A stretch of DNA of 64,000 nucleotides from JAWXBM01 sp964470455 (GCA_964470455.1 CAYYCX010000012.1:1-64000), one strand, 5' to 3'. Shown: positions 45,301 to 54,242, counted from the stretch's first letter. Notes: generated from the letters alone by a model not told the origin. Translations and numbers: made by a program.

Positions 45301-45956
45301 GAAGATTGCAGCCCTCCACGAAGGAAGTGAATGATGTGTTGCTGGATCCGCTGCCTGCTGGCCGGATCAAACGAAATACCCAGGGCAGGTTGCGCCAGTG
45401 GCCTGGAGATCAGCGGAAAGACACACAGGGACAAGACCATGAGCGCCGTAATGGCAGGATCCAGATGTGGAGAAATCCGTCCTGACTGCTGTCCTTTCTT
45501 TATGATCGCGGGCAACATGCCACCCAGGCGCGGTGCGAGGTTTTCCAGGAAATGCTGTTGCATCGGGCTGCCTGGCAGCAGGACCTGGCGGAACAACAGC
45601 AGCGGCAGGTTGGGATGGTTCTGCATGGTCGGATACAGCAGCCTGACAAACTCCTCGAGATCTGCATCCTGCCGTGCCGCCAGTTTTTGAATGGCATCGG
45701 CCACGGGCGCAAGCGCCTGTTCCATCACAGCGGCCAGCAGTTCTTTTTTGCTGCCGAAGTAGTAGTGAATCATGGCCGGAGTGACGCCTACCGGTTCGGC
45801 AATGTCCTTGAGCGACACAGAGTCGAAACTGGCCTGGGCAAAATTCAGCTCGGCGGAGTCCAGGATCTGCTGGCGGAAATCCGTATTGCCTTCCGCCGCA
45901 GGCCGCCCCCTGCGGCCGGCTGTCGGGTGTTTTCGCAATTTTCGTGCATGCTTCAT
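45297..45956 (-). CDS. TetR-family regulator of the efflux operon
   Basis: A 219-residue TetR regulator. After a basic lead, the helix-turn-helix reads SLKDIAEPVGVTPAMIHYYFGSKKELLAAV. It heads an operon with the adaptor, ATPase and permease, each overlapping by 4 nt, so it likely represses this operon until the exported compound binds. The layout resembles the E. coli cecR-ybhGFSR operon. Confidence 0.88.
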   Translation of the reverse strand: MKHARKLRKHPTAGRRGRPAAEGNTDFRQQILDSAELNFAQASFDSVSLKDIAEPVGVTPAMIHYYFGSKKELLAAVMEQALAPVADAIQKLAARQDADLEEFVRLLYPTMQNHPNLPLLLFRQVLLPGSPMQQHFLENLAPRLGGMLPAIIKKGQQSGRISPHLDPAITALMVLSLCVFPLISRPLAQPALGISFDPASRQRIQQHIIHFLRGGLQSS

Positions 45957-45965
45957 GGGCGTATA

Positions 45966-45985
45966 TTAATTAATTGTTTAATTAA
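45966..45985. promoter_or_regulatory. AT-rich operator candidate upstream of tetR
   Basis: Two TTAATTAA palindromes (45966-45973 and 45978-45985), centres 12 bp apart, lie immediately upstream of the tetR start in otherwise GC-rich DNA. They are good candidates for the autoregulatory TetR site. Confidence 0.5.
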
Positions 45986-46194
45986 ATACCAGGGGTGATG
46001 GCCGGGACGTGCGGATTTCCATGATTCGCTACCTGCACTGATGCCGGTCATCTCCAGCGGTGTTCCAGTTGAACCGGGCCGGGCTTTATACTGACCGCGA
46101 TCCTGAACAAAGGCGCCCATCGGTGGGTAGCCCGCTCAATCGAACTGGACAGCCACAAGGAACCAGGCCTGCCTGACAGGCCAAGCCCGATCAC

Positions 46195-47196
46195 ATGAAC
46201 CTTTCCGGAATTCAGGACCGTCGCATATCGGTCGCGCCCATGATGGATTGGACGGATCGCCACTGCCGTTATTTTCACCGGCTGCTGGCGCCGCGAGTGC
46301 TGCTGTATACCGAAATGGTCACCAGCGGGGCCATATTGCACGGCGACCGTGATCACCTGCTGGCGTTCAACCCCGAAGAACACCCCTTGGCGCTGCAACT
46401 CGGTGGCTCGGATCCGGAAGAACTGGCCCGCTGCACGCGTATCGCCCAGGCCCGGGGTTTCGATGAAGTAAACCTCAATGTGGGCTGCCCGTCCGATCGG
46501 GTACAGCGCGGCCGCTTCGGCGCCTGCCTCATGCTCGAACCGCGGCTGGTGCGGGATTGCATCGCGGCCATGACGGAAGTGGCGGATGTTCCGGTTACCG
46601 TGAAGTGCCGGCTGGGTGTGGATGAATACGAGAGCTATGCGTATTTCAGCGATTTCCTGCACACCGTGGCGGAATCCGGTTGCGACGTCTTTGTCATCCA
46701 TGCGCGCAAGGCCTGGCTTTCAGGTTTGAGCCCGAAGGAAAACCGGGAAATTCCCGAGCTGCGTTATGACTGGGTGTACCGCATCAAGCAGGAGCAACCG
46801 CAATGGACAGTTGTGCTGAATGGCGGTGTCACTGAAGTCACGGAAATCAACACCCACCTGCAGCATGTGGATGGCGTGATGCTTGGCCGTGCGGCCTACC
46901 ACAACCCTTGGATCCTGGTGGAATGCCAACAATACCTTGAAGCCGGATTTGAGCCACCGCAGCGTGAGGAGATCGTGCACGCGATGCAGGAATACTGCCG
47001 GGAGCAGGTTGCACTGGGAGTTCCGGTCAAGCACATCAGCCGGCACATGCTTGGCCTGTTCCAGGGGTTGCCCGGTGCGCGTCGCTGGCGGCGCTGGATA
47101 TCCGAGAATGCCCATCGGCAGGACGCGAACCACCGTCTGCTGGGCCTGGCGCTGCAGCACTATCTGGCTGTTTCGCAGCAGCTGGATGCCGCCTGA
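46195..47196 (+). CDS. dusA: tRNA-dihydrouridine synthase A
   Basis: A 333-residue FMN enzyme reducing uridines in the tRNA D-loop. It begins with RRISVAPMMDWTDRHCRYF, followed by TEMVTSGAILHGDRDHLLAF and the signature VNLNVGCPSDRVQRGRFGAC, whose Cys is the catalytic acid. VFVIHARKAWLSGLSPKENR marks the DusA subgroup. The next gene follows after 3 nt. Confidence 0.96.
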   Translation: MNLSGIQDRRISVAPMMDWTDRHCRYFHRLLAPRVLLYTEMVTSGAILHGDRDHLLAFNPEEHPLALQLGGSDPEELARCTRIAQARGFDEVNLNVGCPSDRVQRGRFGACLMLEPRLVRDCIAAMTEVADVPVTVKCRLGVDEYESYAYFSDFLHTVAESGCDVFVIHARKAWLSGLSPKENREIPELRYDWVYRIKQEQPQWTVVLNGGVTEVTEINTHLQHVDGVMLGRAAYHNPWILVECQQYLEAGFEPPQREEIVHAMQEYCREQVALGVPVKHISRHMLGLFQGLPGARRWRRWISENAHRQDANHRLLGLALQHYLAVSQQLDAA

Positions 47197-47199
47197 ACC

Positions 47200-48123
47200 A
47201 TGATCACCCGCAGTTACGACCAGTTTCTGGAAGCTTTCGATGCAGGCGAATTCCCGGCCGATTCACCGGCGACCGCGCGTGGCGTATTCATGGTTGAACC
47301 GCTGGAGTTCCAGTTGCTGGCGGAATCCGCCAGCGACAACAGGTACATGGATCTCGGAATCGCGGTCAACAACGACAGGGCCATGGCCCAGTACACAGGT
47401 CTTTTGTCGCTGTTGCGAGAATGCGGTATCCACGCAAAAAGCTTTCCAGGCCATGCCAGTACTCCCGACGACATTTTTCCCAACAATGTTTTTGCCACCA
47501 TACCCGGCCGCCTGATTGTCGGGCATATGCTGCACCCGGGACGGCAGCTGGAAGCCCGGCGGCAGGACATCCGCGATTACTTCCTGCGCCAGGGCTATGA
47601 GCTGGTTGATCTTTCCGGGGAAAATTGCGTAGCCGAACTCACCGGTGCGTTGGTTATCGACCGGGCCAGGCGAATCGGCTATTGCGGAATGTCCAGCCGG
47701 GTTGATGATGCGGGTGCGCGCGCCATGCACGAGGCATTTGACTTGCGCTGCACGTTGCAGTTTGACCTGCAGCCCGGTGAATACCATACCAATGTGGTTC
47801 TCTCCGTGCTGGCCGGCCGCGCCTGCGTGGTTCATGAGGAGTCGGTGCGGGGGAGGGGCCTGTCACGGGTGTTGGCTGCAGTCTACCGCGACCGTGTGCT
47901 GTTTCTTGACCAGGCCGAGAAAGCCGCATTTGCCGGCAATTGCATTGCCCTGGGTAACCACGACGTGTTCATGAGCCAGGCGGCTGCCGATGCGCTGCGA
48001 CCTTCCAGCCGGGCACTGCTGGAGTCCTGGGGCTTCCGGATACGCTCCTGTCCGCTGGATGAAATCGAGAAAGCCGGCGGTAGCCTGCGCTGCATGGTGG
48101 CGGAAATATTCCAGCAGCAATAG
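47200..48123 (+). CDS. Arginine deiminase-related (amidinotransferase-fold) protein
   Basis: A 307-residue member of the guanidine-group-modifying superfamily. Diagnostic blocks are TPDDIFPNNVFATIPG, the VAELTGALVIDRARRIGYCG region, EYHTNVVLSVL with the catalytic His, and the C-terminal nucleophile Cys298 in GGSLRCMVAEIF. Relatives deiminate arginine or methylarginines; some eukaryotic-type and CtlX proteins are close. The exact substrate is unknown. It begins 3 nt after dusA, so they are probably cotranscribed. Confidence 0.85.
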   Translation: MITRSYDQFLEAFDAGEFPADSPATARGVFMVEPLEFQLLAESASDNRYMDLGIAVNNDRAMAQYTGLLSLLRECGIHAKSFPGHASTPDDIFPNNVFATIPGRLIVGHMLHPGRQLEARRQDIRDYFLRQGYELVDLSGENCVAELTGALVIDRARRIGYCGMSSRVDDAGARAMHEAFDLRCTLQFDLQPGEYHTNVVLSVLAGRACVVHEESVRGRGLSRVLAAVYRDRVLFLDQAEKAAFAGNCIALGNHDVFMSQAAADALRPSSRALLESWGFRIRSCPLDEIEKAGGSLRCMVAEIFQQQ

Positions 48124-48183
48124 AAACTGCAAATGCGATCTGCTGGCACTTCCGAACGGGCTTTTGGGACAATGAGGGTTCAG

Positions 48184-48210
48184 TTGCAATTCATGCATCT
48201 GGCATACAAT
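48184..48210 (+). promoter_or_regulatory. Weak candidate promoter of the two-component locus
   Basis: TTGCAA (48184-48189) and TACAAT (48205-48210) with a short 15-nt spacer. It is about 55 nt ahead of the PepSY-like gene. The spacing is poor, so support is limited. Confidence 0.25.
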
Positions 48211-48263
48211 GGCCGCCATCCAGGGTCATTCAGCAGGGGAAGCCCGGAGCAGGGCAAAGCTCA

Positions 48264-48482
48264 ATGAAAAAACTGATTTTGATATTTTTGCTGGTGGTCT
48301 GCCTGCCAGGCGGTGCATTCGCCCAATCACTGGACGAGGCTGCGCGCCAGGCTGCCAGGCAGTACAACGCCAAAGTACTGTCGGCCTACACCGAGCAGAA
48401 TGGCAATAAGAAAGTGCATGTCATCAAATTGATCACCCGCGACGGCGTGGTCAAAACCGTTCGCATCCCGGTGAAGGAGTAG
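48264..48482 (+). CDS. Small exported PepSY-like protein
   Basis: A 72-residue protein with signal peptide (KKLILIFLLVVCLPGGAFAQ) and a short PepSY-like domain: LDEAARQAARQYNAKVLSAY followed by KVHVIKLITRDGVVKTVRIP. It sits 7 nt before a PhoP-like response regulator. Similar small PepSY proteins precede such systems elsewhere, where they may modulate the sensor kinase in the periplasm; this is inference here. Confidence 0.75.
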   Translation: MKKLILIFLLVVCLPGGAFAQSLDEAARQAARQYNAKVLSAYTEQNGNKKVHVIKLITRDGVVKTVRIPVKE

Positions 48483-48489
48483 TACTGCC

Positions 48490-49194
48490 ATGCGTGCGCT
48501 GATTGTGGAAGATGATGTGGATTTGCTGCACAGCCTGGCCCAGCTGTTGCGCGAGCAGGGGTTTGCCGTGGACAGTGCCGCGGATGGCCAGGAAGGTTTG
48601 TACCTGGCAACCGAATTTCCAATCGATGTGGCCATCATCGACCTGGGTTTGCCACAACTCTCTGGGCTGGAACTGATCCGGAAACTTCGCCAGGCGGGGA
48701 GGAAGTTTCCTGTGTTGGTATTGACTGCCCGGTCGGACTGGCAGGATAAGGTCGTCGGCCTGGAAGCCGGCGCAGATGACTATCTCACCAAGCCTTTTCA
48801 CACCCCTGAATTGCTGGCCCGCGTGAACGCCTTGCTGCGCCGTTCAGCCGGGCATGCCCAGCCCAATGTGCGAATGGGCCCGGTGCTGATGGATCTCACC
48901 TCCCAGCGGGTTTTCCTCGATGGCCAGGAACTGGAGCTCACGAGCTACGAGTACAAAGTGTTGCAGTACCTGTTCCTGCATCCGCAGGCAGTGGTCACCA
49001 AAACCGAGCTGTCCGAACACCTGTACGAGGAAGACGCCGAACGTGACAGCAACGTGATCGAGGTGTTCGTCGGCAGGTTGCGGCGCAAGCTGGACCCCGA
49101 CGGCACGTTGAACCCCATCGAAACCCTGCGCGGACGCGGCTATCGATTGAACCTGCAGGAATCCGAAGACAGCGCTGAACCGGTTGTGGAGTGA
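48490..49194 (+). CDS. OmpR/PhoP-family response regulator
   Basis: A 234-residue regulator. The receiver domain has the acidic pair in VEDD, the phospho-acceptor Asp51 in AIIDLGLP and the conserved Lys in DDYLTKPF. The C-terminal winged helix has LTSYEYKVLQYLFLHPQAVV and NVIEVFVGRLRRKLDP. The stop overlaps the kinase start by 4 nt. It is most like PhoP/QseB. Confidence 0.92.
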   Translation: MRALIVEDDVDLLHSLAQLLREQGFAVDSAADGQEGLYLATEFPIDVAIIDLGLPQLSGLELIRKLRQAGRKFPVLVLTARSDWQDKVVGLEAGADDYLTKPFHTPELLARVNALLRRSAGHAQPNVRMGPVLMDLTSQRVFLDGQELELTSYEYKVLQYLFLHPQAVVTKTELSEHLYEEDAERDSNVIEVFVGRLRRKLDPDGTLNPIETLRGRGYRLNLQESEDSAEPVVE

Positions 49195-50582
49195 AGCCCG
49201 GCGCCATTAGCTTGGGCACCCGGGAGCATGCCGACAGGCAGCCGGTGTCGCTGCGCCTGCGCATCGGCATCGTTGCGGGGTTGATTCTGCTGCTGGCCCT
49301 GAGCCTGGTGGGCCTGTCACTGGCGGCCGCCAACAAGCGCAGCACCGAGGCGGGTTTGCGGGATCGCATGCAGTCCTGGGCTTACCTGATCCTGGCGGCT
49401 GCGGAGCCGGACCCTACCGGGCACATCCAGGTCAGTGACGACCTGGGCGACCCGCGGTTGTCACAGATCGGATCGGGCATTTACGGGCAACTGCATGGCA
49501 ATGACCAGTATTGGGTGTCGCCCTCAACCCTCGGAGTGCAGCTGCCACGCCTGCCGTTGCTGCCGCCCGGCCAGGTCAGTTTCACGGTTCCGAAACACCG
49601 CGAGGACGGCTATGTGTACCAGTTGGGCCTCTCCTGGCAACTGGAGGATGGCCAGGAGTTGCCACTGACGGTCAGCGTGTTGGTGGCTTCCGACGAAATC
49701 GAACAGCAGGTAGCGGAGTTCCAGGTGGGGCTGTGGGGCGCGCTGGGTTCAACCGGCTTGATCCTGCTGCTGGCCCAATCGTTGCTGATCTGGCTGGCAT
49801 TCCGGCCATTGCAGGATATCGCCAGCGATGTGGCGGCGGTCGAGTCCGGCGGCAAGGAGAGCCTGGCCGGCAACTATCCGGCTGAACTCGAACCCCTGGT
49901 TCGTAACCTGAACAAACTGCTCAGCACGGAAAAAGCCAACCAATTGCGTTACCGCAACGCGCTTGATTCGCTGGCGCACAGCCTGAAAACCCCTCTTGCG
50001 GTCATCAAGGCCGGGCTGGAGAGCCCCGATGCCGATTCAGTTTCAGCCATGCAGCGCGCCGTGGCGGATATGAACCACCTGGTGGGCACGCGCCTGCAAC
50101 GTGCCGCCAGTTCCACCCGCCGTACCATGGGCCCGGCTGTTGAAGTCCGCAGCGAGGTGGAAAGGCTGTTGCGCAGCCTCGAAAAGGTGTATTCGCACAA
50201 AATGATAAAGACTTCCATCAGTATTGCTCCCGGCCTGTCATTCCGGGGAGAGCAGCGTGATTTGCTGGAGATCCTGGGGAACCTGCTGGATAACGCATTC
50301 AAGTATGGCCGCCAACAGGTACGAATTGCCGCCAGCATCGAAGTCAAAGCCGCACAGCCCGCTGTGCTTAGGATTTCGGTTGAAGACGATGGGCCGGGCA
50401 TCGCTCCCGAGCAATGGCCCTTGTTACTGCAACGCGGTGTGCGAGGGGATGAGCGCGTGGAGGGTCATGGGCTGGGCCTGGCCATTGTTATGGAATTGCT
50501 GAACGCCTATGGTGGCACCCTGGATATCGGCCACAGTGACCTCGGTGGAGCACGGATCGAACTGAACATGCCCGCCGGCTGA
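49191..50582 (+). CDS. PhoQ-like sensor histidine kinase
   Basis: A 463-residue kinase starting at a GTG. Two membrane helices (residues about 24-46 and 182-204) bound a periplasmic domain of about 135 residues. The H box is LDSLAHSLKTPLAVIKAG with His263; the SLKTP form, in place of the usual HELRTP, is characteristic of PhoQ. N and G boxes are LLEILGNLLDNAFKYG and VEGHGLGLAIVMELL. It acts with the adjacent regulator; the signal is unknown, with divalent cations or peptides being the precedent for PhoQ. Confidence 0.9.
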   Translation: MKPGAISLGTREHADRQPVSLRLRIGIVAGLILLLALSLVGLSLAAANKRSTEAGLRDRMQSWAYLILAAAEPDPTGHIQVSDDLGDPRLSQIGSGIYGQLHGNDQYWVSPSTLGVQLPRLPLLPPGQVSFTVPKHREDGYVYQLGLSWQLEDGQELPLTVSVLVASDEIEQQVAEFQVGLWGALGSTGLILLLAQSLLIWLAFRPLQDIASDVAAVESGGKESLAGNYPAELEPLVRNLNKLLSTEKANQLRYRNALDSLAHSLKTPLAVIKAGLESPDADSVSAMQRAVADMNHLVGTRLQRAASSTRRTMGPAVEVRSEVERLLRSLEKVYSHKMIKTSISIAPGLSFRGEQRDLLEILGNLLDNAFKYGRQQVRIAASIEVKAAQPAVLRISVEDDGPGIAPEQWPLLLQRGVRGDERVEGHGLGLAIVMELLNAYGGTLDIGHSDLGGARIELNMPAG

Positions 50583-50607
50583 ATGGCCTTTTGGGAAACG
50601 AATCAAT

Positions 50608-51432
50608 ATGAGCAACAGCATTCAACAACTGCTGGATATCATGCGGGCTTTGCGCGACCCGCAGACAGGCTGCCCGTGGGATTTGCAACAGGATTTCGCC
50701 AGCATTGCGCCTTACACCATCGAAGAAGCCTATGAAGTGGCGGATGCCGTGCAGCGGGGCGATCTGGCCGACCTGCAGGATGAATTGGGCGACCTGCTGC
50801 TGCAGGTGGTGTTTCATGCCCAGATGGCCGAGGAGCAACAGTCGTTTGGTTTCGATGATGTGGTGCAGTCGATCTGCTCCAAGATGACCCGGCGTCATCC
50901 GCATGTCTTTGGCGACGAACATGCGCGGCACGCGGACGCAGCTTCGGTTCGGCAAACCTGGGAAACCATCAAGCAGGCGGAACGCAGCAGCCGGGGGAAA
51001 GGCGGCGTACTCGATGGGATCCCACGTGGCATGGCTGAATTGCAGCGTGCCATCAAGCTGCAGAAACGGGCTGCAACGGTGGGGTTTGACTGGGCTTCGG
51101 TTGAACCAGTCAAAGCCAAGCTGAGCGAAGAGCTTGCTGAACTGGACCAGGCGATCAGCGAGGGGCAGCAGCAGTCCATCGAGGAAGAACTGGGCGACCT
51201 GTTGTTCACGGTGGCCAACCTGGCGCGCAAGCTGCAGGTGGACCCGGCTCGCGCACTGCGCTACGCCAACGCAAAATTTGAATCACGATTCCGCGCGATG
51301 GAGGAGATCACGGGGGGCATGGAAGCCATGCGGGCTCTGAACATCGATGCGCTGGAGGGCCTTTGGCAGTCTGTCAAGATCGCGCCTGATGTCGCCAAAT
51401 CCATTGCAGGTTTCCATACCAACACCCGATGA
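50608..51432 (+). CDS. mazG: Nucleoside triphosphate pyrophosphohydrolase MazG
   Basis: A 274-residue, two-domain MazG that hydrolyses NTPs to NMPs. The first domain has TGCPWDLQQDFASI, EEAYEVADAV and LQDELGDLLLQVVFHAQMA; the second repeats the acidic pattern with LSEELAELDQA and IEEELGDLLFTVANLAR. Length and repeats agree with E. coli MazG. It follows the kinase gene by 25 nt. Confidence 0.95.
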   Translation: MSNSIQQLLDIMRALRDPQTGCPWDLQQDFASIAPYTIEEAYEVADAVQRGDLADLQDELGDLLLQVVFHAQMAEEQQSFGFDDVVQSICSKMTRRHPHVFGDEHARHADAASVRQTWETIKQAERSSRGKGGVLDGIPRGMAELQRAIKLQKRAATVGFDWASVEPVKAKLSEELAELDQAISEGQQQSIEEELGDLLFTVANLARKLQVDPARALRYANAKFESRFRAMEEITGGMEAMRALNIDALEGLWQSVKIAPDVAKSIAGFHTNTR

Positions 51433-51470
51433 ATCATGTTGCTGCCATGTTGCCGCCTGGAGCCGGATAG

Positions 51471-52910
51471 ATGAATGAGTGGCTGGTCAGCCAGGGAATC
51501 AGCACACCGCTTGCGGGTGTTTGGGCGGGCCTGTTGTTGGGCCTGTTGTTTGCAGTGGCCGGCGCCTGGATCAGCGCGCGCCGGGCCAGCCGGGCAGAGC
51601 GCGACCGACTGGAGCCGGAAATCGACGGGTTGGAACGACAGCTCGACGATTTGCGCACCAGCCTGACTGAGGCTAACCAGAACCAGGCCGGCCTGTTGGC
51701 GCGCACCGAAGAACGCGAGCAGAACTTCCAACAGCAGATCCGGCAGCTGGAGCAGGCTGAGCTGCGCCTGTCGGAGCATTTCGAGCGGCTGGCGGGGAAG
51801 ATCTTTGAGCAGCGGTCGGAAAAGCTGTCAGATCTCAACCGCAAGCAGCTGGATTCTCTGCTGTCTCCACTGAATGAAAAACTGACGGAGTTTCGCAATG
51901 CCGTGACCGAAACCCATCGCCAGGAGACCGCCCAGCACCAGGTGCTGCATTCCCGGCTGAAAGACCTGGAGCAACTGAACGAGCGACTGCACGAGGATGC
52001 CACCCACCTTACTCGCGCCCTGACCACCAATGTCAAAGCCCAGGGTAACTGGGGAGAGCAACAGCTGGAGCGACTCCTGGAGTTGGCGGGTTTGCAGCGC
52101 GGCCAGGATTACTCCACCCAGTTTTCGGTGACCACCGAAAGCGGGCAGCGGGTTCAACCCGACCTTGTGGTACATCTGCCGGAAGCCAAGTCGATCGTGC
52201 TGGATTCAAAAGTGTCGCTGGTGGCCTGGACGCGCTATCAGTCGGCTGAGTCGGATGCGCAGCGCGACAAGGCACTGAAGGAACATGTTGTTTCCCTGCG
52301 CCAGCACATCCGCAACCTGGGGGAAAAGCGCTATGCGGAGTTGCCCGGGCTGGATGCCCTGGATTTCGTGTTGATGTTTGTGCCGGTGGAGGCTGCCCTG
52401 ATCGCCGCGCTGCAGGCCGACCCCGAGTTGCCCGTATTTGCCCTGAACCATCGTATCGCATTGATTTCGCCCACTAATTTTCTGGCTACGATGCGTACGG
52501 TAGCGTCCGTCTGGGCAGTGCACCGGCAAAATCGCAATGCCCATGAAATTGCCCGCCGGGCGGGCTTGCTGTACGACAAATTCTGCGGATTTATCGATAA
52601 TTTACAAAGGGTTGGGGAGAGGTTGCAGCAGGCCCAGCAAAGCTATGATGAAGCTTTTGGCCAATTGTCCACAGGCGCCGGAAATCTGGTGAGGCAAACG
52701 GAAATGTTGCGCGAGCTGGGCGCGAGAAACACTCGGCAGATTGAAGCAGGCCTGTCCCAATTGTCCGCGGGTGAAACATCGCCGAACAGCGCCGGATTGC
52801 CGGAACAGAAGCGGGTTTCGAACCAGGCCGGGAACAGCGAGGAACCCGGCGAAGAACCCAGTGACGATCCCGGCGACAAACCCAGCGATAAACCCAGCGA
52901 TAAACTTTGA
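51471..52910 (+). CDS. rmuC: DNA recombination protein RmuC
   Basis: A 479-residue RmuC-family protein, linked to limiting inverted-repeat rearrangement. An N-terminal membrane helix (residues 15-36) and coiled coil (40-185) precede the nuclease-like core: NWGEQQLERLLELAGL, QPDLVVHLPEAKSIVLDSKV and FVLMFVPVEAALIAAL. The C-terminal about 60 residues are low complexity and end with repeats of the type GDKPSDKPSDKL. This tail is probably disordered. Confidence 0.93.
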   Translation: MNEWLVSQGISTPLAGVWAGLLLGLLFAVAGAWISARRASRAERDRLEPEIDGLERQLDDLRTSLTEANQNQAGLLARTEEREQNFQQQIRQLEQAELRLSEHFERLAGKIFEQRSEKLSDLNRKQLDSLLSPLNEKLTEFRNAVTETHRQETAQHQVLHSRLKDLEQLNERLHEDATHLTRALTTNVKAQGNWGEQQLERLLELAGLQRGQDYSTQFSVTTESGQRVQPDLVVHLPEAKSIVLDSKVSLVAWTRYQSAESDAQRDKALKEHVVSLRQHIRNLGEKRYAELPGLDALDFVLMFVPVEAALIAALQADPELPVFALNHRIALISPTNFLATMRTVASVWAVHRQNRNAHEIARRAGLLYDKFCGFIDNLQRVGERLQQAQQSYDEAFGQLSTGAGNLVRQTEMLRELGARNTRQIEAGLSQLSAGETSPNSAGLPEQKRVSNQAGNSEEPGEEPSDDPGDKPSDKPSDKL

Positions 52911-52947
52911 GCAAATCGTTGGTGGCAAAAGTGCTTGCAAGATTGAA

Positions 52948-52976
52948 TTGACACAAATTTACAGCTCGGTGATAAT
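52948..52976 (+). promoter_or_regulatory. Promoter 1 of the CTERM protein cluster
   Basis: TTGACA (52948-52953), 17-nt spacer, GATAAT (52971-52976): a near-consensus sigma70 promoter. The -35 and the spacer start, TTGACACAAATTTACA, are shared with promoter 2 and in part with promoter 3. The start codon is about 175 nt downstream, so the mRNA has a long 5' leader. Confidence 0.8.
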
Positions 52977-53152
52977 GCGCGTCATGGCCCGTCAGTCCTG
53001 CGCGCTGGTTTATGGCGATTTGACGAGAGTCTGAAGAAAAACGGCCTGAAAAGCGTGATCTCAAAACGTAAGCAGGTTAAATTTTTTGGAGTGCTGGAAA
53101 CGGGAAAAGCTCTGACAAAAAGCGCGATCCCAATCCACGAACGGAGAATGAA

Positions 53153-53971
53153 ATGAACATGAAATTTATCACGGGAGTTCTGCTTGCGGCGATGCTGCTG
53201 CCGAGCCTGGCGATGGCGCAGACCAACACGCGCGCTACTTTTGGTGTCACGAAGGTTTTCGGTGACGGCAATGATGAAGCGGAAGTTGCTGTCGCCATTG
53301 ACTGTAACACCGGCATCATCCTGGACCAGGACAAGCTGCTGTCGAACAACGAATATGTTGAGTTCGTAGTAACCGACTTCACCGAGGGCACGCTGAACTG
53401 CTTCATCGTTGAAGGTGAGGTAACCGACGGTTACTCAGCCACCTACACCGGTGACGGAATTGACGGCGGCTGTGAATGGGAAGCAATCAACGACGGCGAT
53501 GCCTACACCTGCGAAATCCTGAACGAGCCGGATGAAGTGGAAATTGAAGTAACCAAGATCTGGGAAATTGTTGGCGACAACAATAACGTGGACCTGGAGT
53601 ACTCACTGCGGGCTCGCTGTAACAACGTTTACCAGCCGAACAACCAGGAAATGACACTCGGTGGTAACGGCTACTACAAGAAGATCGGTTATGCCAATGG
53701 CGAAGGCCCGGCGGATGACGAATTCAGCTTCTGGGTGCGTCCTGGCTATCCGAGCAGCAACTGCTACGTTAAAGAACGCGTATACGACAGCGCCATTGAA
53801 GTTGACAGCAACTGTGGCAGCCTGACGGTATCAGCCGGTGTGGGTGCCGCTTGCACCATCACCAACACGGTGTTCTTCGAAGGCATCCCGACGCTGAGCC
53901 AGTACGGCATGGCGATCATGGCTCTGCTGATGCTGGGTGTTGGCTTTGTCGGCTTCCGTCGCTTTGCCTGA
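53153..53971 (+). CDS. Secreted two-domain Cys-rich protein with IPTL-CTERM tail (copy 1)
   Basis: A 272-residue protein not matched to any named function. The signal peptide (1-22) ends AMAQ. Two similar domains follow (about 27-124 and 130-240), each starting with a VTK segment and holding four cysteines: 51/83/107/120 and 156/204/221/234. The C-terminus is IPTLSQYGMAIMALLML plus a basic end (residues 245-272), matching the IPTLxxWG-CTERM sorting signal with Tyr in place of Trp. In such systems an exosortase (XrtH type) processes the tail; none is in the window. The mature part is acidic and probably disulfide bonded, displayed on or released from the surface. The domain fold may be Ig- or prealbumin-like; this is a guess. 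Confidence 0.8.
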   Translation: MNMKFITGVLLAAMLLPSLAMAQTNTRATFGVTKVFGDGNDEAEVAVAIDCNTGIILDQDKLLSNNEYVEFVVTDFTEGTLNCFIVEGEVTDGYSATYTGDGIDGGCEWEAINDGDAYTCEILNEPDEVEIEVTKIWEIVGDNNNVDLEYSLRARCNNVYQPNNQEMTLGGNGYYKKIGYANGEGPADDEFSFWVRPGYPSSNCYVKERVYDSAIEVDSNCGSLTVSAGVGAACTITNTVFFEGIPTLSQYGMAIMALLMLGVGFVGFRRFA

Positions 53972-54010
53972 TCTCTGAAGACACAGCAACATAGCTGATT
54001 GTTTGAGAAC

Positions 54011-54049
54011 AAATCCCCGCGGCTGCCTTGCACCGCGGGGATTTTTTTT
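54011..54049 (+). terminator. Rho-independent terminator of copy 1
   Basis: AAATCCCCGCGG (54011-54022) pairs perfectly with CCGCGGGGATTT (54033-54044), a 12-bp stem, with a 10-nt loop and a run of T residues to 54049. Confidence 0.92.
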
Positions 54050-54085
54050 GCCCGCCACTTTTTGGCTTGGTTTCAAAACAAAAAA

Positions 54086-54114
54086 TTGACACAAATTTAC
54101 AAGTCGGCCATAAT
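54086..54114 (+). promoter_or_regulatory. Promoter 2 of the CTERM protein cluster
   Basis: TTGACA (54086-54091), 17-nt spacer and CATAAT (54109-54114). The first 16 nt equal promoter 1; the rest of the spacer and the leader differ, although CCGTCAGTCCTGC recurs soon after the -10 in both. The start codon is about 200 nt downstream. Confidence 0.8.
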
Positions 54115-54242
54115 GCAGCACATGGACCCGTCAGTCCTGCTCGTTGTGTTCAACCACTGAAAAGTGAAGAACCCTGGCGAAATGGAAGAAGTCCGTTAAC
54201 AATCGCAAGTGAAGCGAACGTCAAGCATCGCAAACTGGCAAT

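Larger units (their letters stand above)
53082..54049. repeat. 968-bp tandem duplication, left copy
   Basis: This block and 54243-55210 look identical by eye, offset by 1161 bp. Each contains the last about 70 nt of leader, the whole 272-codon gene, and its terminator. Sequences outside the block (promoter and upstream leader, and downstream of the T run) are only partly similar or different. Confidence 0.9.

Noticed and set aside
52841..52910. Frameshift or fusion at the end of rmuC
   Set aside because: The repeated GDKPSDKPSDKL-type tail is in frame and ends in a normal stop, so it is treated as a disordered extension.
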